From positions 1 through 64,000 of the forward strand of contig NZ_JALEGT010000067.1 of the NCBI RefSeq assembly GCF_022763305.1: a DNA stretch of 64,000 nt. Direction: 5' to 3'. The notes beneath the pieces were generated by a model. It searched no databases, was not told where the DNA came from, and saw nothing but the letters and a program-made list of their open reading frames with translations. Source of the DNA: Marivita sp. Lineage in GTDB: Bacteria > Pseudomonadota > Alphaproteobacteria > Rhodobacterales > Rhodobacteraceae. Positions 38,506 through 48,149 of the stretch are shown one piece after another; position 1 is the first letter of the stretch; each line of letters opens with the position of its first letter. The position numbers and the translations under genes are program-made.

Positions 38506-39093
38506 ATGGCTAAACCCTGGTGGCGGAGGGCGTTGGACTCGGGGTACTACGAACGACGAGGCCATACCGCCGAGTACCCTTGGGCAGAAGGGTTTGTTCC
38601 TGCGGCTTCGACCAACTTCACGGTATCGAACAGAACCGCTGCCGACATCGACCGGATTGTCATACACATCACCGGTGGCCCGAATATCTCGAGCGCGATC
38701 AGCACCTTTGCAACCGACAGAAACGCGAACAGGACCTCGAGCCATTATGTCGTCGGGCAGGAAGGCGAGATCTTTCAGATGGTGCGGGAGAAGGACCGCG
38801 CTCACCATGCCGGGTCCAGTGCGAACGAACGCAGCATCGGGATCGAACACGGTGCCAGCAATCGAAGTGGAGAAAGCCCGACAGATGTCCAGTACTGCTC
38901 GTCAGCGGTTCTCGTTCGCTATCTCTGCCACAAATACTCTGTCCCCATAGATCGCACGCATATCCTCGGCCATCAGGAGATCGCGACCACCAATCACAAT
39001 TGTCCCGGACCGAACTGGGATTGGCCCGGATACATGCAGAAAATCCATCTGAGCCACATGTTCATGACCATGCCTCTGCCGCTTCATATCTGA
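38506..39093 (+). CDS. N-acetylmuramoyl-L-alanine amidase (Amidase_2/PGRP fold)
   Basis: A 195-residue amidase-2 domain protein. Putative zinc ligands are His in RIVIHITGG (about 50), His in THILGHQEI (about 161) and Cys in NHNCPGPNWDW (about 170); the usual RKxDPGP loop is changed to NHNCPGP. SSHYVVGQEGEIFQMV and NERSIGIEH are standard. There is no signal peptide, so it may be a cytoplasmic cell-wall recycling or phage-derived lysin. AGGAGG is six bases upstream of the ATG. Codon use is somewhat AT-richer than its neighbours. Confidence 0.82.
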   Translation: MAKPWWRRALDSGYYERRGHTAEYPWAEGFVPAASTNFTVSNRTAADIDRIVIHITGGPNISSAISTFATDRNANRTSSHYVVGQEGEIFQMVREKDRAHHAGSSANERSIGIEHGASNRSGESPTDVQYCSSAVLVRYLCHKYSVPIDRTHILGHQEIATTNHNCPGPNWDWPGYMQKIHLSHMFMTMPLPLHI

Positions 39094-39156
39094 ACCGGCC
39101 AGAACGCGGCGTGTCGTGGCGGCACCCGCATCTGGACTGGTGGTGTGTGACGAGAA

Positions 39157-39233
39157 TGGTAGGCCCGGCAGGACTTGAACCCGCAACCAAAGCGTTATGA
39201 GCGCTCTGCTCTAACCAATTGAGCTACAGGCCC
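39157..39233 (-). tRNA. tRNA with anticodon CAT (probably Ile2, lysidine-modified; elongator Met is the alternative)
   Basis: 77 bases including an encoded CCA. The minus strand folds as acceptor GGGCCTG/CGGGCCT, D arm GCTC...GAGC, anticodon stem GAGCG/CGCTT with loop CTCATAA (anticodon CAT), and T arm GCGGG-TTCAAGT-CCTGC. Position 1-72 is a G-T pair and the anticodon stem lacks three G-C pairs, so it is not the initiator. The body resembles alphaproteobacterial tRNA-Ile(CAT), in which TilS changes C34 to lysidine; automated tools may call it Met. Confidence 0.93.
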
Positions 39234-39347
39234 GCCATGTGTGTTTCTGTAGCAGACAACCGGGGCGCGTCAAGAGGCGCGGCACAGGGATGATGGACTC
39301 GTGTTCGTCGCTGCGCTAAGGCACGCGCGACCTTCGGAGGGTGCAGC

Positions 39348-40394
39348 ATGACAGACGGCAAGAACGGCATCACCTACGCGGATGCGGGTGTGGATATCGA
39401 CGCGGGCAACGCGCTGGTGGAGCGGATCAAACCCGCGGCCAAGCGCACGGCGCGGCCCGGTGTGATGTCCGGGCTGGGCGGCTTTGGCGCGCTGTTCGAT
39501 CTCAAGGGTGCAGGCTTTACCGATCCGGTGCTGGTGGCCGCGACCGATGGCGTGGGCACGAAGCTGCGGATTGCGATTGATACGGGCCATGTGGATGGCG
39601 TGGGCATCGACCTTGTGGCGATGTGTGTGAATGATCTGGTCTGCCAGGGCGCTGAGCCGCTGTTTTTCCTCGATTATTTCGCGACAGGCAAGCTCGATAC
39701 CGACACGGCGGCACGGGTGATCGAAGGTATTGCCGAAGGATGCGCGCGGTCGGGCTGTGCGCTGATCGGTGGCGAAACGGCCGAGATGCCGGGAATGTAT
39801 CCGGCCGGCGATTTCGACCTTGCTGGCTTTGCCGTGGGCGCGATGGAGCGGGGTACGGACCTTCCGTCGGGGGTGGCGACGGGCGACGTGCTGCTGGGTC
39901 TGGCTTCGGACGGTGTGCATTCCAACGGATACAGCCTTGTGCGTAAGTTGGTGGAGGTGTCCGGCCTTGGTTGGGAGGCGGACTGCCCCTGGGCCGACGG
40001 ATCGCTGGGCGAGGTGCTGCTGACGCCGACGCGGCTTTACGTGACACAGGCGCTGGCGGCGGTGAAGGCGGGCGGCGTGCATGCGCTGGCGCATATCACC
40101 GGCGGTGGCCTGACCGAGAACCTGCCACGCGTGCTGCCCGAAGACATGGGTGCCGAGATTGACCTTTCCGCATGGGACCTGCCGCCGGTGTTCAAATGGC
40201 TGGCGGCAACCGGCGGAATGGCCGAGGCGGAACTGCTCAAGACCTTCAACTGCGGCATCGGCATGATCGTCGTCGTCGCTGCAGACCGCGCCGACGCGCT
40301 GACAGCGGTTCTGGAGGAGGCGGGCGAGACCGTGTCGCGGATCGGCTCTGTGACCGGCACGCCGGGTGTGGCTTACACAGGCACGTTGCTTTGA
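39348..40394 (+). CDS. purM: Phosphoribosylformylglycinamidine cyclo-ligase
   Basis: A 348-residue AIR synthase of purine biosynthesis. It shows [20 protein letters not shown] near the N-terminus, [34 protein letters not shown] (about 86-104), [11 protein letters not shown] and [13 protein letters not shown]. The ATG has GGAGGG upstream. The stop overlaps the purN start (TTGA). Confidence 0.97.
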   Translation: MTDGKNGITYADAGVDIDAGNALVERIKPAAKRTARPGVMSGLGGFGALFDLKGAGFTDPVLVAATDGVGTKLRIAIDTGHVDGVGIDLVAMCVNDLVCQGAEPLFFLDYFATGKLDTDTAARVIEGIAEGCARSGCALIGGETAEMPGMYPAGDFDLAGFAVGAMERGTDLPSGVATGDVLLGLASDGVHSNGYSLVRKLVEVSGLGWEADCPWADGSLGEVLLTPTRLYVTQALAAVKAGGVHALAHITGGGLTENLPRVLPEDMGAEIDLSAWDLPPVFKWLAATGGMAEAELLKTFNCGIGMIVVVAADRADALTAVLEEAGETVSRIGSVTGTPGVAYTGTLL

Positions 40395-40984
40395 CGAAAC
40401 GGGTTGCGATCCTGATTTCGGGTGGTGGCTCCAACATGGTGTCGCTGGTCGAGGACATGACCGGGGATCACCCGGCGCGGCCTGTGCTTGTGCTGTCCAA
40501 CCGCGCCGATGCGGGTGGGTTGGAGAAGGCGCGGGCGCACGGCATCCCCACGGCAGTGGTGGACCATCGGCCGTTCGGATCAGACCGTCCGGCATTTGAG
40601 GACGCGCTGACCCATGTGCTGGATCAGGCTCGTCCCGACATCCTCTGCCTTGCCGGTTTCATGCGGGTGCTGACCGAAAGTTTCGTGACGCGCTGGCAGG
40701 GCAAGATGCTCAACATCCACCCGTCGCTTCTGCCGAAGTACAAAGGGCTGCACACCCATCAGCGCGCCATCGATGCGGGCGATGCCGAGGCGGGCTGTTC
40801 CGTACACGAGGTTACGGCAGAGCTGGACGGCGGTCAGGTGCTCGGGCAGGCCCGGGTGCCCATTGCACCCGAGGACAGCGCCGACACGCTGGCCGCCAAG
40901 GTGCTGGTGCAGGAACATATGCTTTACCCGTTGATCCTGCGCCGTTTTGCGGCCGGTGACCGGACCCGCATCGACCTGCCCTGA
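40391..40984 (+). CDS. purN: Phosphoribosylglycinamide formyltransferase
   Basis: A 197-residue GAR transformylase using 10-formyl-THF. Motifs: [12 protein letters not shown] (about 5-16), LAGFMRVL, and the catalytic [16 protein letters not shown] (Asn and His) with the Asp in [13 protein letters not shown]. The start is a TTG overlapping the purM stop by four bases; no ATG is available in the conserved N-terminus. Co-transcribed with purM. Confidence 0.94.
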   Translation: MTKRVAILISGGGSNMVSLVEDMTGDHPARPVLVLSNRADAGGLEKARAHGIPTAVVDHRPFGSDRPAFEDALTHVLDQARPDILCLAGFMRVLTESFVTRWQGKMLNIHPSLLPKYKGLHTHQRAIDAGDAEAGCSVHEVTAELDGGQVLGQARVPIAPEDSADTLAAKVLVQEHMLYPLILRRFAAGDRTRIDLP

Positions 40985-41076
40985 CGGCAGAGGCGCCCCC
41001 GCTAGGCAAAGCCCGGCATTTGGGCTATACGCAAGTCGGGGTGCCGACAGAACAAGAAGAACGAACGACCCGAGAC

Positions 41077-42234
41077 ATGCACATCATCACGACCACGACC
41101 GAGCTTGACGCCTTTTGCGAGCGCGCCGCCCAGACCCCTTATGTCACCGTCGACACGGAATTCCTGCGCGAACGGACCTATTACTCCAAGCTGTGCCTGA
41201 TTCAGCTGGCCTTTCGCGGTGACGGCAAGACCGATGCGGTTCTGGTCGACCCACTTGTGGACGGGTTGTCACTGGAGCCATTATTGGAGCTCTTCCGCAA
41301 CCGGGACGTGGTCAAGGTGTTTCACGCCGCGCGGCAGGATCTGGAAATCTTCTATATCGACCATGGTGTCATCCCCGAACCGCTGTTCGACAGTCAGGTC
41401 GCGGCGATGGTCGCGGGGTTCGGCGAACAGGTCGGCTACGAGACCCTCGTGCGCAAGATTGCCAAGCAGTCGCTCGACAAATCCTCGCGCTTCACCGACT
41501 GGTCGCGGCGGCCCCTGTCGGACAGTCAGACCGCCTACGCGCTGGCGGACGTGACCCATCTGCGGGTGATCTACGAATTCCTCCGCAAGAAACTGGCTGA
41601 AACCGGGCGCGACCGCTGGGTCGAGGAAGAGATCGCCACGCTGCTTGATCCTGCGACCTATGTCACGAAACCCGAGGATGCGTGGATGCGCGTGAAGACA
41701 CGCTCCAATGCGCCGCGCTTCCTTGCGCTCGTCAAGGAACTCGCGCGGTTCCGCGAAGCCTATGCGCAGGAGCGCAACATTCCGCGCAGCCGGGTGTTCA
41801 AGGATGACGCGCTGGTCGAGCTGGCCTCGACCAAACCCAAGGACATGACCGATCTGGGCCGGTCTCGGCTTTTGCTGCGCGAGGCGCGCAAGGGTGAGAT
41901 CGCCAACGGCATTCTCGAGGCGGTGCACCGGGCGCAGAGCCTGCCCAAGGATCAGTTGCCGTCGCAGGATGACAACCGACCTTCGCCGCAGGTGAACCCC
42001 GCCCTGGCCGATCTGCTGCGGGTGCTGCTCAAGGCCAAGACCGAGGCGTCAGGCGTCGCGTCCAAGCTGATCGCCACGTCTGCGGAACTCGACGCGCTGG
42101 CGGCGGGCGACCGTAATGTGCCCGCGCTGCAGGGCTGGCGGCGCGAGGTCTTTGGCCATGACGCGCTGCGCCTCTGCGACGGGCATGTCGGGCTTGCCGC
42201 GAAGGGCAAGCAGGTTCAGATCATCGAATTGTAA
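41077..42234 (+). CDS. rnd: Ribonuclease D
   Basis: A 385-residue 3'-5' exoribonuclease for tRNA maturation. The DEDDy exonuclease domain shows VTVDTEFLRERTY (about 23-35), KVFHAARQDLEIFY (about 86-99) and YALADVTHLRVIY (about 166-178); two HRDC domains follow (about 215-380). The ATG at 41077 gives the usual family length; the frame is open 19 codons upstream. Confidence 0.95.
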   Translation: MHIITTTTELDAFCERAAQTPYVTVDTEFLRERTYYSKLCLIQLAFRGDGKTDAVLVDPLVDGLSLEPLLELFRNRDVVKVFHAARQDLEIFYIDHGVIPEPLFDSQVAAMVAGFGEQVGYETLVRKIAKQSLDKSSRFTDWSRRPLSDSQTAYALADVTHLRVIYEFLRKKLAETGRDRWVEEEIATLLDPATYVTKPEDAWMRVKTRSNAPRFLALVKELARFREAYAQERNIPRSRVFKDDALVELASTKPKDMTDLGRSRLLLREARKGEIANGILEAVHRAQSLPKDQLPSQDDNRPSPQVNPALADLLRVLLKAKTEASGVASKLIATSAELDALAAGDRNVPALQGWRREVFGHDALRLCDGHVGLAAKGKQVQIIEL

Positions 42235-42240
42235 GTCGGG

Positions 42241-42750
42241 TCAGCGCCGCACGCTGCGGGCATTCTCGGCACCGCGCACGGTGATGGTGCGGATGCCGGC
42301 CAGGTCCTGATCGGTGATCCAGAGGCCCACCGTTACCTGACGCGAGCGCGGGTTGGTGTTGCGCGGGCCGGGCTGTTGCAAGGCCTTGAGATCATAGACC
42401 AGTGTGCCCTCGTCGCTGGCTGCCTCGTCCTGGATCAGGCGCACGTCGAATGGCCCGAGGCGATTGGCCTCGCCGGTGGCGCGGATGATGGCCCCGCCGG
42501 GGCGGCGTTCGACCAAAAGCTCCGTCACCTCGGCGATCGGGCGACCCGCAAAGACTTCGGGGCGGTTGTCGAGGAAGACGGATGCCCGACGCTGGGGGAT
42601 CAGGGGATTGACCGTCGCATTGGCCACCGCCGCGGGATCGGCCTCGCTGCGGCCGAACCAGTTGAACGGGTTGAGGCGCGACTCGCTGATGGTGGCGCAC
42701 CCCGTCAACGTCACGGTTGCAAGGATCAAGAGCGTCACGGATTTGCGCAT
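42241..42750 (-). CDS. Predicted lipoprotein of unknown function
   Basis: A 169-residue protein with a lipoprotein signal (MRKSVTLLILATVTLTGC, lipobox LTGC, lipidated Cys near residue 18). The mature part contains NPFNWFGRSE and PLIPQRRASVFLDNRPEVFA; I do not recognise a characterised family, though similar lipoproteins occur in Rhodobacterales. It converges with rnd (six bases apart) and is divergent from sufE. Confidence 0.75.
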   Translation of the reverse strand: MRKSVTLLILATVTLTGCATISESRLNPFNWFGRSEADPAAVANATVNPLIPQRRASVFLDNRPEVFAGRPIAEVTELLVERRPGGAIIRATGEANRLGPFDVRLIQDEAASDEGTLVYDLKALQQPGPRNTNPRSRQVTVGLWITDQDLAGIRTITVRGAENARSVRR

Positions 42751-42886
42751 GGTCGGTCCCTCTGCCTGTCTGTCTTCGACGTAACCGATTGCGCCGCCGT
42801 TGAAAAGCGCGAAGCCCGGGCTGGACCTTTGTGCCGTCCCTGCCTAGGTGTTCGGGGAACACAAGGACAGAGACCCGGAGACCGCG

Positions 42887-43300
42887 ATGGCGAGCGCCGC
42901 TTTTGAAGAGATTGTCGAGGATTTCGAATTTCTGGACGATTGGGAAGACCGCTACCGGATGGTGATCGAGTTGGGCAAGGCGATGGAGCCACTGCCCGAC
43001 GCGCTCAAAGTGCCGGCCACCAAGGTCGAGGGCTGCGCCAGTCAGGTCTGGCTGCATCCGCAGATCGAAGACGGTGTGGTGGTCTTTGAAGGCGAGTCGG
43101 ATGCGATGATCGTCAACGGGCTGATCGCTGTGTTGCGCAAGCTATACAACGGGTTGCCGCCTTCCGAGGTCGCTGCCATCGACGCGCGGGCCGAATTGGG
43201 GCGGCTGGGATTGAACGACCATCTGTCGGCGCAGCGGTCTAACGGGTTGCGGGCGATGATCGAGCGTTTGCAAGGGTTTGCGCGGGCATCTTCAAGTTGA
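42887..43300 (+). CDS. sufE: Cysteine desulfuration protein SufE
   Basis: A 137-residue sulfur-acceptor protein. It begins MASAAFEEIVEDFEFLDDWE, with the signature KVEGCASQVWL (sulfur-accepting Cys near residue 51) and GLNDHLSAQRSNGLRAM near the C-terminus. It accepts persulfide sulfur from SufS for Fe-S assembly; no suf operon is adjacent here. I chose the ATG at 42887 (GGAG upstream) rather than the in-frame GTG at 42848. Confidence 0.93.
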   Translation: MASAAFEEIVEDFEFLDDWEDRYRMVIELGKAMEPLPDALKVPATKVEGCASQVWLHPQIEDGVVVFEGESDAMIVNGLIAVLRKLYNGLPPSEVAAIDARAELGRLGLNDHLSAQRSNGLRAMIERLQGFARASSS

Positions 43301-43328
43301 TTTGAGCGCCTTCGGCGCACAGGTTCAA

Positions 43329-43394
43329 GCTTTGCTGCCCTTCAGGCCGCAAAGCCCATTGGGGGCGCTGCCCCCAAAGCCCCCGAAGTATTTT
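43329..43394. repeat. Dispersed 3'-end repeat, copy 2
   Basis: Between convergent sufE and trpE: GCTTTGC/GCAAAGC hairpin (43329-43355), then GGGGGC-GCT-GCCCCC (43361-43375) followed by CCCCCGAAGTATTTT. The same hairpin plus CCCCCGAAGTATTT block recurs near 48.08-48.13 kb and, inverted, near 17.11-17.16 kb. It is probably a terminator-like element for both genes. Confidence 0.7.
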
Positions 43395-43430
43395 GAAACC
43401 GAAGAAGACGGACTGGGTGTGCGGTTCCGG

Positions 43431-44945
43431 TCAGGAATTGCCGTTGCCGGTAAAGCGCGCGGCGTCTGCGGCGGCACGGCGGATCGCGTTCGATTTGTGC
43501 ACGGTTTCCTGATATTCCGCTTCCGGATCGCTGTCATAGACGACACCGCCACCGGCCTGTATGTAGAGCTTCTTGTCCTTGACCAGCGCGGTGCGCAGCG
43601 CGATGCACATGTCCATGTCGCCACCTGCGCTGAAATAGCCGACACCGCCGCCATAGATGCCGCGTTTTTCCGGCTCCAGCTCGTCGATTATTTCCATCGC
43701 GCGGACCTTGGGCGCGCCGGAGACCGTGCCTGCGGGCAGGCCCGCCAGAAGGGCCGAAAGCGCATCATGGTCGGGGCTGAGTTCGCCCACCACGTTGGAC
43801 ACAATGTGCATCACGTGGCTGTAGCGTTCGATGATGAATTTCTCGGTCGGGCGCACCGTGCCGATCTTGGCCACACGGCCCACATCGTTGCGGCCCAGAT
43901 CGAGCAGCATCAGGTGTTCGGCGCATTCCTTGGGATCGGCCAGCAGGTCGGCCTCGAGCGCGTCGTCCTGGGCAGGTGTCGCGCCGCGCGGGCGGGTGCC
44001 AGCGATGGGGCGGATGGTGACCTCGTTGCCGAAGACGCGCACGAGGATCTCGGGGCTGGCCCCGATCACCTGGAAGCCGCCGAAGTTGAAATAGAACATG
44101 AAGGGTGACGGGTTGGTGCGCCGCAGCGATCGGTAAAGCGCGAAGGGCGGCAGCGGGAAGTCCTGCGTCCAGCGCTGTGCGGGGACGACCTGGAAGATGT
44201 CGCCCGCGCGGATGTAGTCCTTGGCCTTTTCGACGGCCTGTTTGTAGCCCTCATGGGTGAAGTTCGACACGGGCGGGGGGATGTCGGCGGCTTCGCCCAT
44301 CTCGCGGGCCTGTTGCGGCAGGGCGCGCTCGAGATCGCGCACCGCATCCATCACCCGCTCGGCTGCCTGCGCATAGGCGGCACGGGCGGACAGCCCGTCA
44401 TTGACCCATGCCGGAGAGACCACAGTCACCTCACCCTTGACGCCGTCCAGAACTGCCACCACGGACGGTCGCATCATGACCGCATCGGGTAGGCCAAGGG
44501 GGTCGGGGTTGATATGCGGCAGATGTTCGACCAGCCGGATCATGTCATAGCCGAGATAGCCGAACAGACCCGCCGCCGCTTGTGGGAGGTCCGCAGGCAG
44601 GTCGATCTTCGATTCGGCGATGAGCGCGCGCAGGGTGGTGAGCGGATCGCCTTCCAGCGGGTCGAACGCGTCAGGGTCATACCGCGCGGCGCGGTTGATC
44701 CGGCTCTCGGTGCCGTGGCACTGCCAGATAACATCGGGTTTCATGCCGATGATCGAATAGCGCCCGCGCACTTCACCGCCTGTCACGCTTTCCAGCACGA
44801 AGGCATCCTTGGCGGCCCCGGTGAGTTTCAGCATCAGCGACACCGGCGTGTCGAGATCGGCGGCAAGGCGGGCATAGACGACCTGGTTCTCGCCGGCCTC
44901 GTAGGCGCGGGCGAAGCTGTCGTAATCGGGGGTCAGGCTGGCCAT
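43431..44945 (-). CDS. trpE: Anthranilate synthase component I
   Basis: A 504-residue chorismate-binding enzyme of tryptophan synthesis. The N-terminal feedback region has LESVTGGEVRGRYSIIG (about 50-66); the C-terminal catalytic part has SPEILVRV, RPIAGTRPRG, ADPKECAEHLMLLDLGRND, SHVMHIVSNVVGEL and GTVSGAPKVRAMEIIDELE. TrpG and downstream trp genes are outside or elsewhere. The gene is five bases after ppiD on the same strand, a pairing common in Rhodobacterales. Confidence 0.96.
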   Translation of the reverse strand: MASLTPDYDSFARAYEAGENQVVYARLAADLDTPVSLMLKLTGAAKDAFVLESVTGGEVRGRYSIIGMKPDVIWQCHGTESRINRAARYDPDAFDPLEGDPLTTLRALIAESKIDLPADLPQAAAGLFGYLGYDMIRLVEHLPHINPDPLGLPDAVMMRPSVVAVLDGVKGEVTVVSPAWVNDGLSARAAYAQAAERVMDAVRDLERALPQQAREMGEAADIPPPVSNFTHEGYKQAVEKAKDYIRAGDIFQVVPAQRWTQDFPLPPFALYRSLRRTNPSPFMFYFNFGGFQVIGASPEILVRVFGNEVTIRPIAGTRPRGATPAQDDALEADLLADPKECAEHLMLLDLGRNDVGRVAKIGTVRPTEKFIIERYSHVMHIVSNVVGELSPDHDALSALLAGLPAGTVSGAPKVRAMEIIDELEPEKRGIYGGGVGYFSAGGDMDMCIALRTALVKDKKLYIQAGGGVVYDSDPEAEYQETVHKSNAIRRAAADAARFTGNGNS

Positions 44946-44950
44946 CTGTC

Positions 44951-46795
44951 TTACTGGATCAAGGCATGGACCGCGTTGATCGCGGGTTGGTTGATTTCGA
45001 CCCCGGCGCGCTGCTGCACATCGGTGGCAAAGGCGCGGAACAGATCTTCGGCGATGCTGTTGGAGGCCTGATTGCGCAGCGCCTGTGCCAGCAGTTCGAT
45101 ATCGCCATCGCTGCGGTCGACCGGGGTGATGGCGTCGAGCCTGAGCAGGATGACCTCGCCGATCCCTGCGACGGCGCGGGTGTCGCCGACACCCATTTCG
45201 AACACGGCGGACAGCAGGCCGGCAGGCAGATCTGCGATCTGCGCATTGCGGCCCAGCCCGGTTTCAGGTTGCGGGGTCAGACCCAGATCTTCGAAGCTGT
45301 TGCCATTGACCAGCGAGGCTGCGAGCTCTTCGGCCTGAGCCATCAGCTGAGCGGTCTGTTCGCGGGTGTCCCAGCCCTGGCGGACCTGGTCGATCACCTC
45401 GTCCAGCGCCTGCGGCGCGGGGGGCTGAATGCGGTTGAGGCGCATGGCGAACACGCCACCATCGCCAAGCTGCATCACCTCGGGGAAATCGCCTTCATCC
45501 AGCTGGGCCGCCGCCTCGCGGAACGCGTCATAGGCGGCGATCGCGCCATCCGCACCGGGATACCAGTCGATCTGGCCCAGTTCGGCCTCGGTGGTGTTGG
45601 CGATCTCTTCCAGCGTGGCGCCGGCTGCCAGTTCGTCGTCGATCGTCTGAGCCAGCGTTTCGATCACGCGGCGGGCCCGGTCAAGTGCCAGTTCGCCGCG
45701 CAGATCGGGGCGGGCGTCTTCGAACGGGGTGGATTGCGCGTCCAGCACGGCGTTCACACGGTAGAGCGCCGGTCCAAGCGAGGACGGAAGGGGGCCCACG
45801 ACCTCGCCGGGCTCTGCGGCGAAGACGCCATCGGCCGCGTCGCCCAGCCCGTCGCGGGTGACATCGCCCATGTCGATATCGGCCAGCGCGAGGCCGCGCT
45901 CGGCAACAAGCGCTTCAAAGGTAAAGTCGTCACCGAGGCGCGCGGCGGCGTCGGCTGCGGCATCTTCGGTGCTGAAGACCAGCCGTTCGACAAGGCGCCG
46001 TTCGGGAAGGTTGAATTCGTCGAACCGCTCTTCATAGGCGGCGCGCAGCGTGTCCTCGTCCACCTCGACCGTGTCGACAAGCATCTCGGGGGTGATCCAC
46101 GCATAGGTGATGTCCCGGAGCTCGGGCAGGGTGTAGTTGGCGATGTTGTCGTCGTAATAGGACTGCAGATCAGCGTCCGACGGCTCCGGCAGGCCGGTTT
46201 GCAGGTTCGATCCGGTCAGACGCGCCCAGGTGAAGTCGCGGGTTTCACCGGTATAGGCCAGCAGCGTGTCGATATAGGTATTGGGCAGGGTGTTTCCCGC
46301 GATGAGCGCGCTTTGCAGGATGGTGCGCGCGGTGTCATCGCGCAGCTGTTCCTCGAATTCGGATTCCGACAGGCCCTGGTTGCGCAGGGCAAAGCTGTAG
46401 GCTTCGCGGTTGAAGCTGCCATCGGCCCCCTGGAACGAGGGCACCTGCAAGAGCTGGTCCGCCACCACGTCGTCCCCGACCGAGATGCCGATGCGCGCCG
46501 CTTCGTTGTCGAGGCCACGGGCGGTGACCAGCTGAGCCAGCACCTGCCGGTCCAGTCCGAGCATCTGCGCTTCGGACATCGGCACGGCGCGACCGGCCTG
46601 CGCGGCGAAGGCGTTGATCTCGGTGCGCAGGGTTCGCAGATAGGCGTCCGTCGACACTTCCTTGTCGCCGACCGTGGCGACGCTGCGTGCGGTGCCCGAC
46701 AGGCTGGTGGCGCCGAAGCCCGCAAGCCCGACGATGAGAAGCCCCATCAGGATCCAGATGAACGTCTTCGAGAGCTTGCCTTTGCCCATGGCCAT
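44951..46795 (-). CDS. PpiD-like periplasmic peptidyl-prolyl isomerase (SurA-N domain)
   Basis: A 614-residue membrane-anchored foldase: short basic N-terminus, one membrane helix (TFIWILMGLLIVGLAGFGA), SurA-like N-terminal chaperone region (about 35-230, helical) and a parvulin-type domain in the middle (about 260-380) that has diverged from the classical motif, then a C-terminal helical region. PpiD holds newly exported proteins near SecYEG. Length and layout match PpiD. ATGs at 46795 and 46789 are both possible; AAGGGG lies upstream of the first. Confidence 0.88.
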   Translation of the reverse strand: MAMGKGKLSKTFIWILMGLLIVGLAGFGATSLSGTARSVATVGDKEVSTDAYLRTLRTEINAFAAQAGRAVPMSEAQMLGLDRQVLAQLVTARGLDNEAARIGISVGDDVVADQLLQVPSFQGADGSFNREAYSFALRNQGLSESEFEEQLRDDTARTILQSALIAGNTLPNTYIDTLLAYTGETRDFTWARLTGSNLQTGLPEPSDADLQSYYDDNIANYTLPELRDITYAWITPEMLVDTVEVDEDTLRAAYEERFDEFNLPERRLVERLVFSTEDAAADAAARLGDDFTFEALVAERGLALADIDMGDVTRDGLGDAADGVFAAEPGEVVGPLPSSLGPALYRVNAVLDAQSTPFEDARPDLRGELALDRARRVIETLAQTIDDELAAGATLEEIANTTEAELGQIDWYPGADGAIAAYDAFREAAAQLDEGDFPEVMQLGDGGVFAMRLNRIQPPAPQALDEVIDQVRQGWDTREQTAQLMAQAEELAASLVNGNSFEDLGLTPQPETGLGRNAQIADLPAGLLSAVFEMGVGDTRAVAGIGEVILLRLDAITPVDRSDGDIELLAQALRNQASNSIAEDLFRAFATDVQQRAGVEINQPAINAVHALIQ

Positions 46796-46837
46796 GCAGG
46801 TGTGCCCCTTGCTTAGGTGTGAGTTCGTGCGACGTGT

Positions 46838-48034
46838 CTACGCGGCAGAGACTGGGGTCGCAAGGGGCCAGTCGAGGCTGGCCAGACGGGTGAAAAGCGC
46901 CTCGATCCCGGCCCGGTCGACATTGGCGAACGCCACGCGGAATTGGCGTGCGCCGCTTGGGTCACTGTCCGGGGTGAACATGGTGCCGGGCAGGGCGAGC
47001 ACGCCGATCTCCTGCACGAGTTTCGGGGCCAAGGTGGCGCTGCTTTCGGCGAAGGGATGTTCGAGATAGGCGAAATAGGCACCACACCCCATGAGCCGCC
47101 AGCCTTTTGCTTCGATCAGAGGCATGTAGTCATGGATCGCCGCGCGGCGATCGAGGGTCTCGGCCCGTTCGCCTGCGAGCCAATCGCCCAGGTTTTGCAG
47201 GCCCCAGAGCGCTGCGCGCTGGCCAAGTTGCGAGGGGCAGATGGCGACGGTGTCTAGGAATTTCTCGACCTCGGCCAGAAGAGCCGGTGCAGCGATGATC
47301 GCGCCGACGCGGTGGCCGGTCAGGCGGTAGGCCTTGGAGAAGGAATAGAGCTGGATCAGCGTGTCGTCCCAGGTGGGGTCCGACAGCAGGCTGTGTGGCG
47401 GATTGGGGCGGCTGTCGAAGTCGCGATAGGTCTCGTCGACGATCAGCCTGATGCCGGTCTCGCGGGCGAGTGCCAAGAACGCGGAGAGCGTCTCGGCCGG
47501 GTATTCGACGCCGCCGGGATTGTTCGGTGTGACCAGCGCGATGGCGCGGGTGCGCGGCGTGATCAGGGTGCGCGCGATCTCGGCGTCCGGGATCAGGTCA
47601 GCACCGGTCGGCAGCGCGACCGAGGTGACGCCGGACATGTCGAGCCACATTTTATGGTTGAAATACCATGGGGTTGGCAGGATCACCTCATCCCCTTCGG
47701 TGCAGATCGCCGTGATGATCGCGGCAAAGGCCTGATTGCAGCCCGAGGTGATGGCGACCTGATCCGGTGTGGCGGTGCCGTGGTAATGCGCCGACCATTG
47801 CGCGGCGAGTTCGGTTCGCAAGGCAGGCAGGCCCAGCACCGGGCCGTAGAGATGCGTTTCGGGCAGGTCCAGTGCCTCGGCCATGGCGGCACGCAGGGGC
47901 GCGGGCGGCGGCTCGACCGGAGCGGCCTGGCTCACGTTGATCAGGGGCTGGTTGTCCGGGAAGGTCACGCCAGCCAGCCAGCGCCGGGCTTCCATGACCG
48001 GAGGGGCGAATGTGGTCTGGGTGCGTGAGGTCAT
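46838..48034 (-). CDS. PLP-dependent class I/II aminotransferase
   Basis: A 398-residue fold-type I aminotransferase. Family marks: VSQAAPVEPPP near 35, YGPVLGLPALRTELA, TSGCNQAF (cofactor phosphate region), TPNNPGGVEYP (Asn), LIVDETYRDF (Asp and Tyr) and SFSKAYRLTGHRVG (Schiff-base Lys near residue 230). It belongs to the broad aspartate/aromatic aminotransferase group; the substrate is not clear. GGAAAG lies six bases upstream of the chosen ATG. Just upstream is a dispersed terminator-like repeat. Confidence 0.88.
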   Translation of the reverse strand: MTSRTQTTFAPPVMEARRWLAGVTFPDNQPLINVSQAAPVEPPPAPLRAAMAEALDLPETHLYGPVLGLPALRTELAAQWSAHYHGTATPDQVAITSGCNQAFAAIITAICTEGDEVILPTPWYFNHKMWLDMSGVTSVALPTGADLIPDAEIARTLITPRTRAIALVTPNNPGGVEYPAETLSAFLALARETGIRLIVDETYRDFDSRPNPPHSLLSDPTWDDTLIQLYSFSKAYRLTGHRVGAIIAAPALLAEVEKFLDTVAICPSQLGQRAALWGLQNLGDWLAGERAETLDRRAAIHDYMPLIEAKGWRLMGCGAYFAYLEHPFAESSATLAPKLVQEIGVLALPGTMFTPDSDPSGARQFRVAFANVDRAGIEALFTRLASLDWPLATPVSAA

Positions 48035-48077
48035 GCCTGTCTTTCCACATTGTGCGCCTGCGGCGCGCTGTATTTTT

Positions 48078-48130
48078 GGGTTTGGGGGCGCTGCCCCCGT
48101 CCGCCTGTGGCGGACTCCCCCGAAGTATTT
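48078..48130. repeat. Dispersed 3'-end repeat, copy 3
   Basis: Between the aminotransferase and gpt: GGGGGC-GCT-GCCCCC (48084-48098), GTCCGCC-TGT-GGCGGAC (48099-48115), then CCCCCGAAGTATTT ending at 48130. Same building blocks as the copies near 17.1 and 43.4 kb. It sits directly downstream of the minus-strand gpt gene, so a terminator role is likely. Confidence 0.7.
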
Positions 48131-48149
48131 GGGAACCAGAGAAGCCGGG

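Noticed and set aside
39157..39233. Initiator tRNA-fMet
   Set aside because: The acceptor lacks the C1-A72 mismatch and the anticodon stem lacks three consecutive G-C pairs.
44966..46816. 616-codon plus-strand open frame opposite the ppiD-like gene
   Set aside because: Antisense shadow; low-complexity Gly/Arg/Ala-rich translation with no domain.
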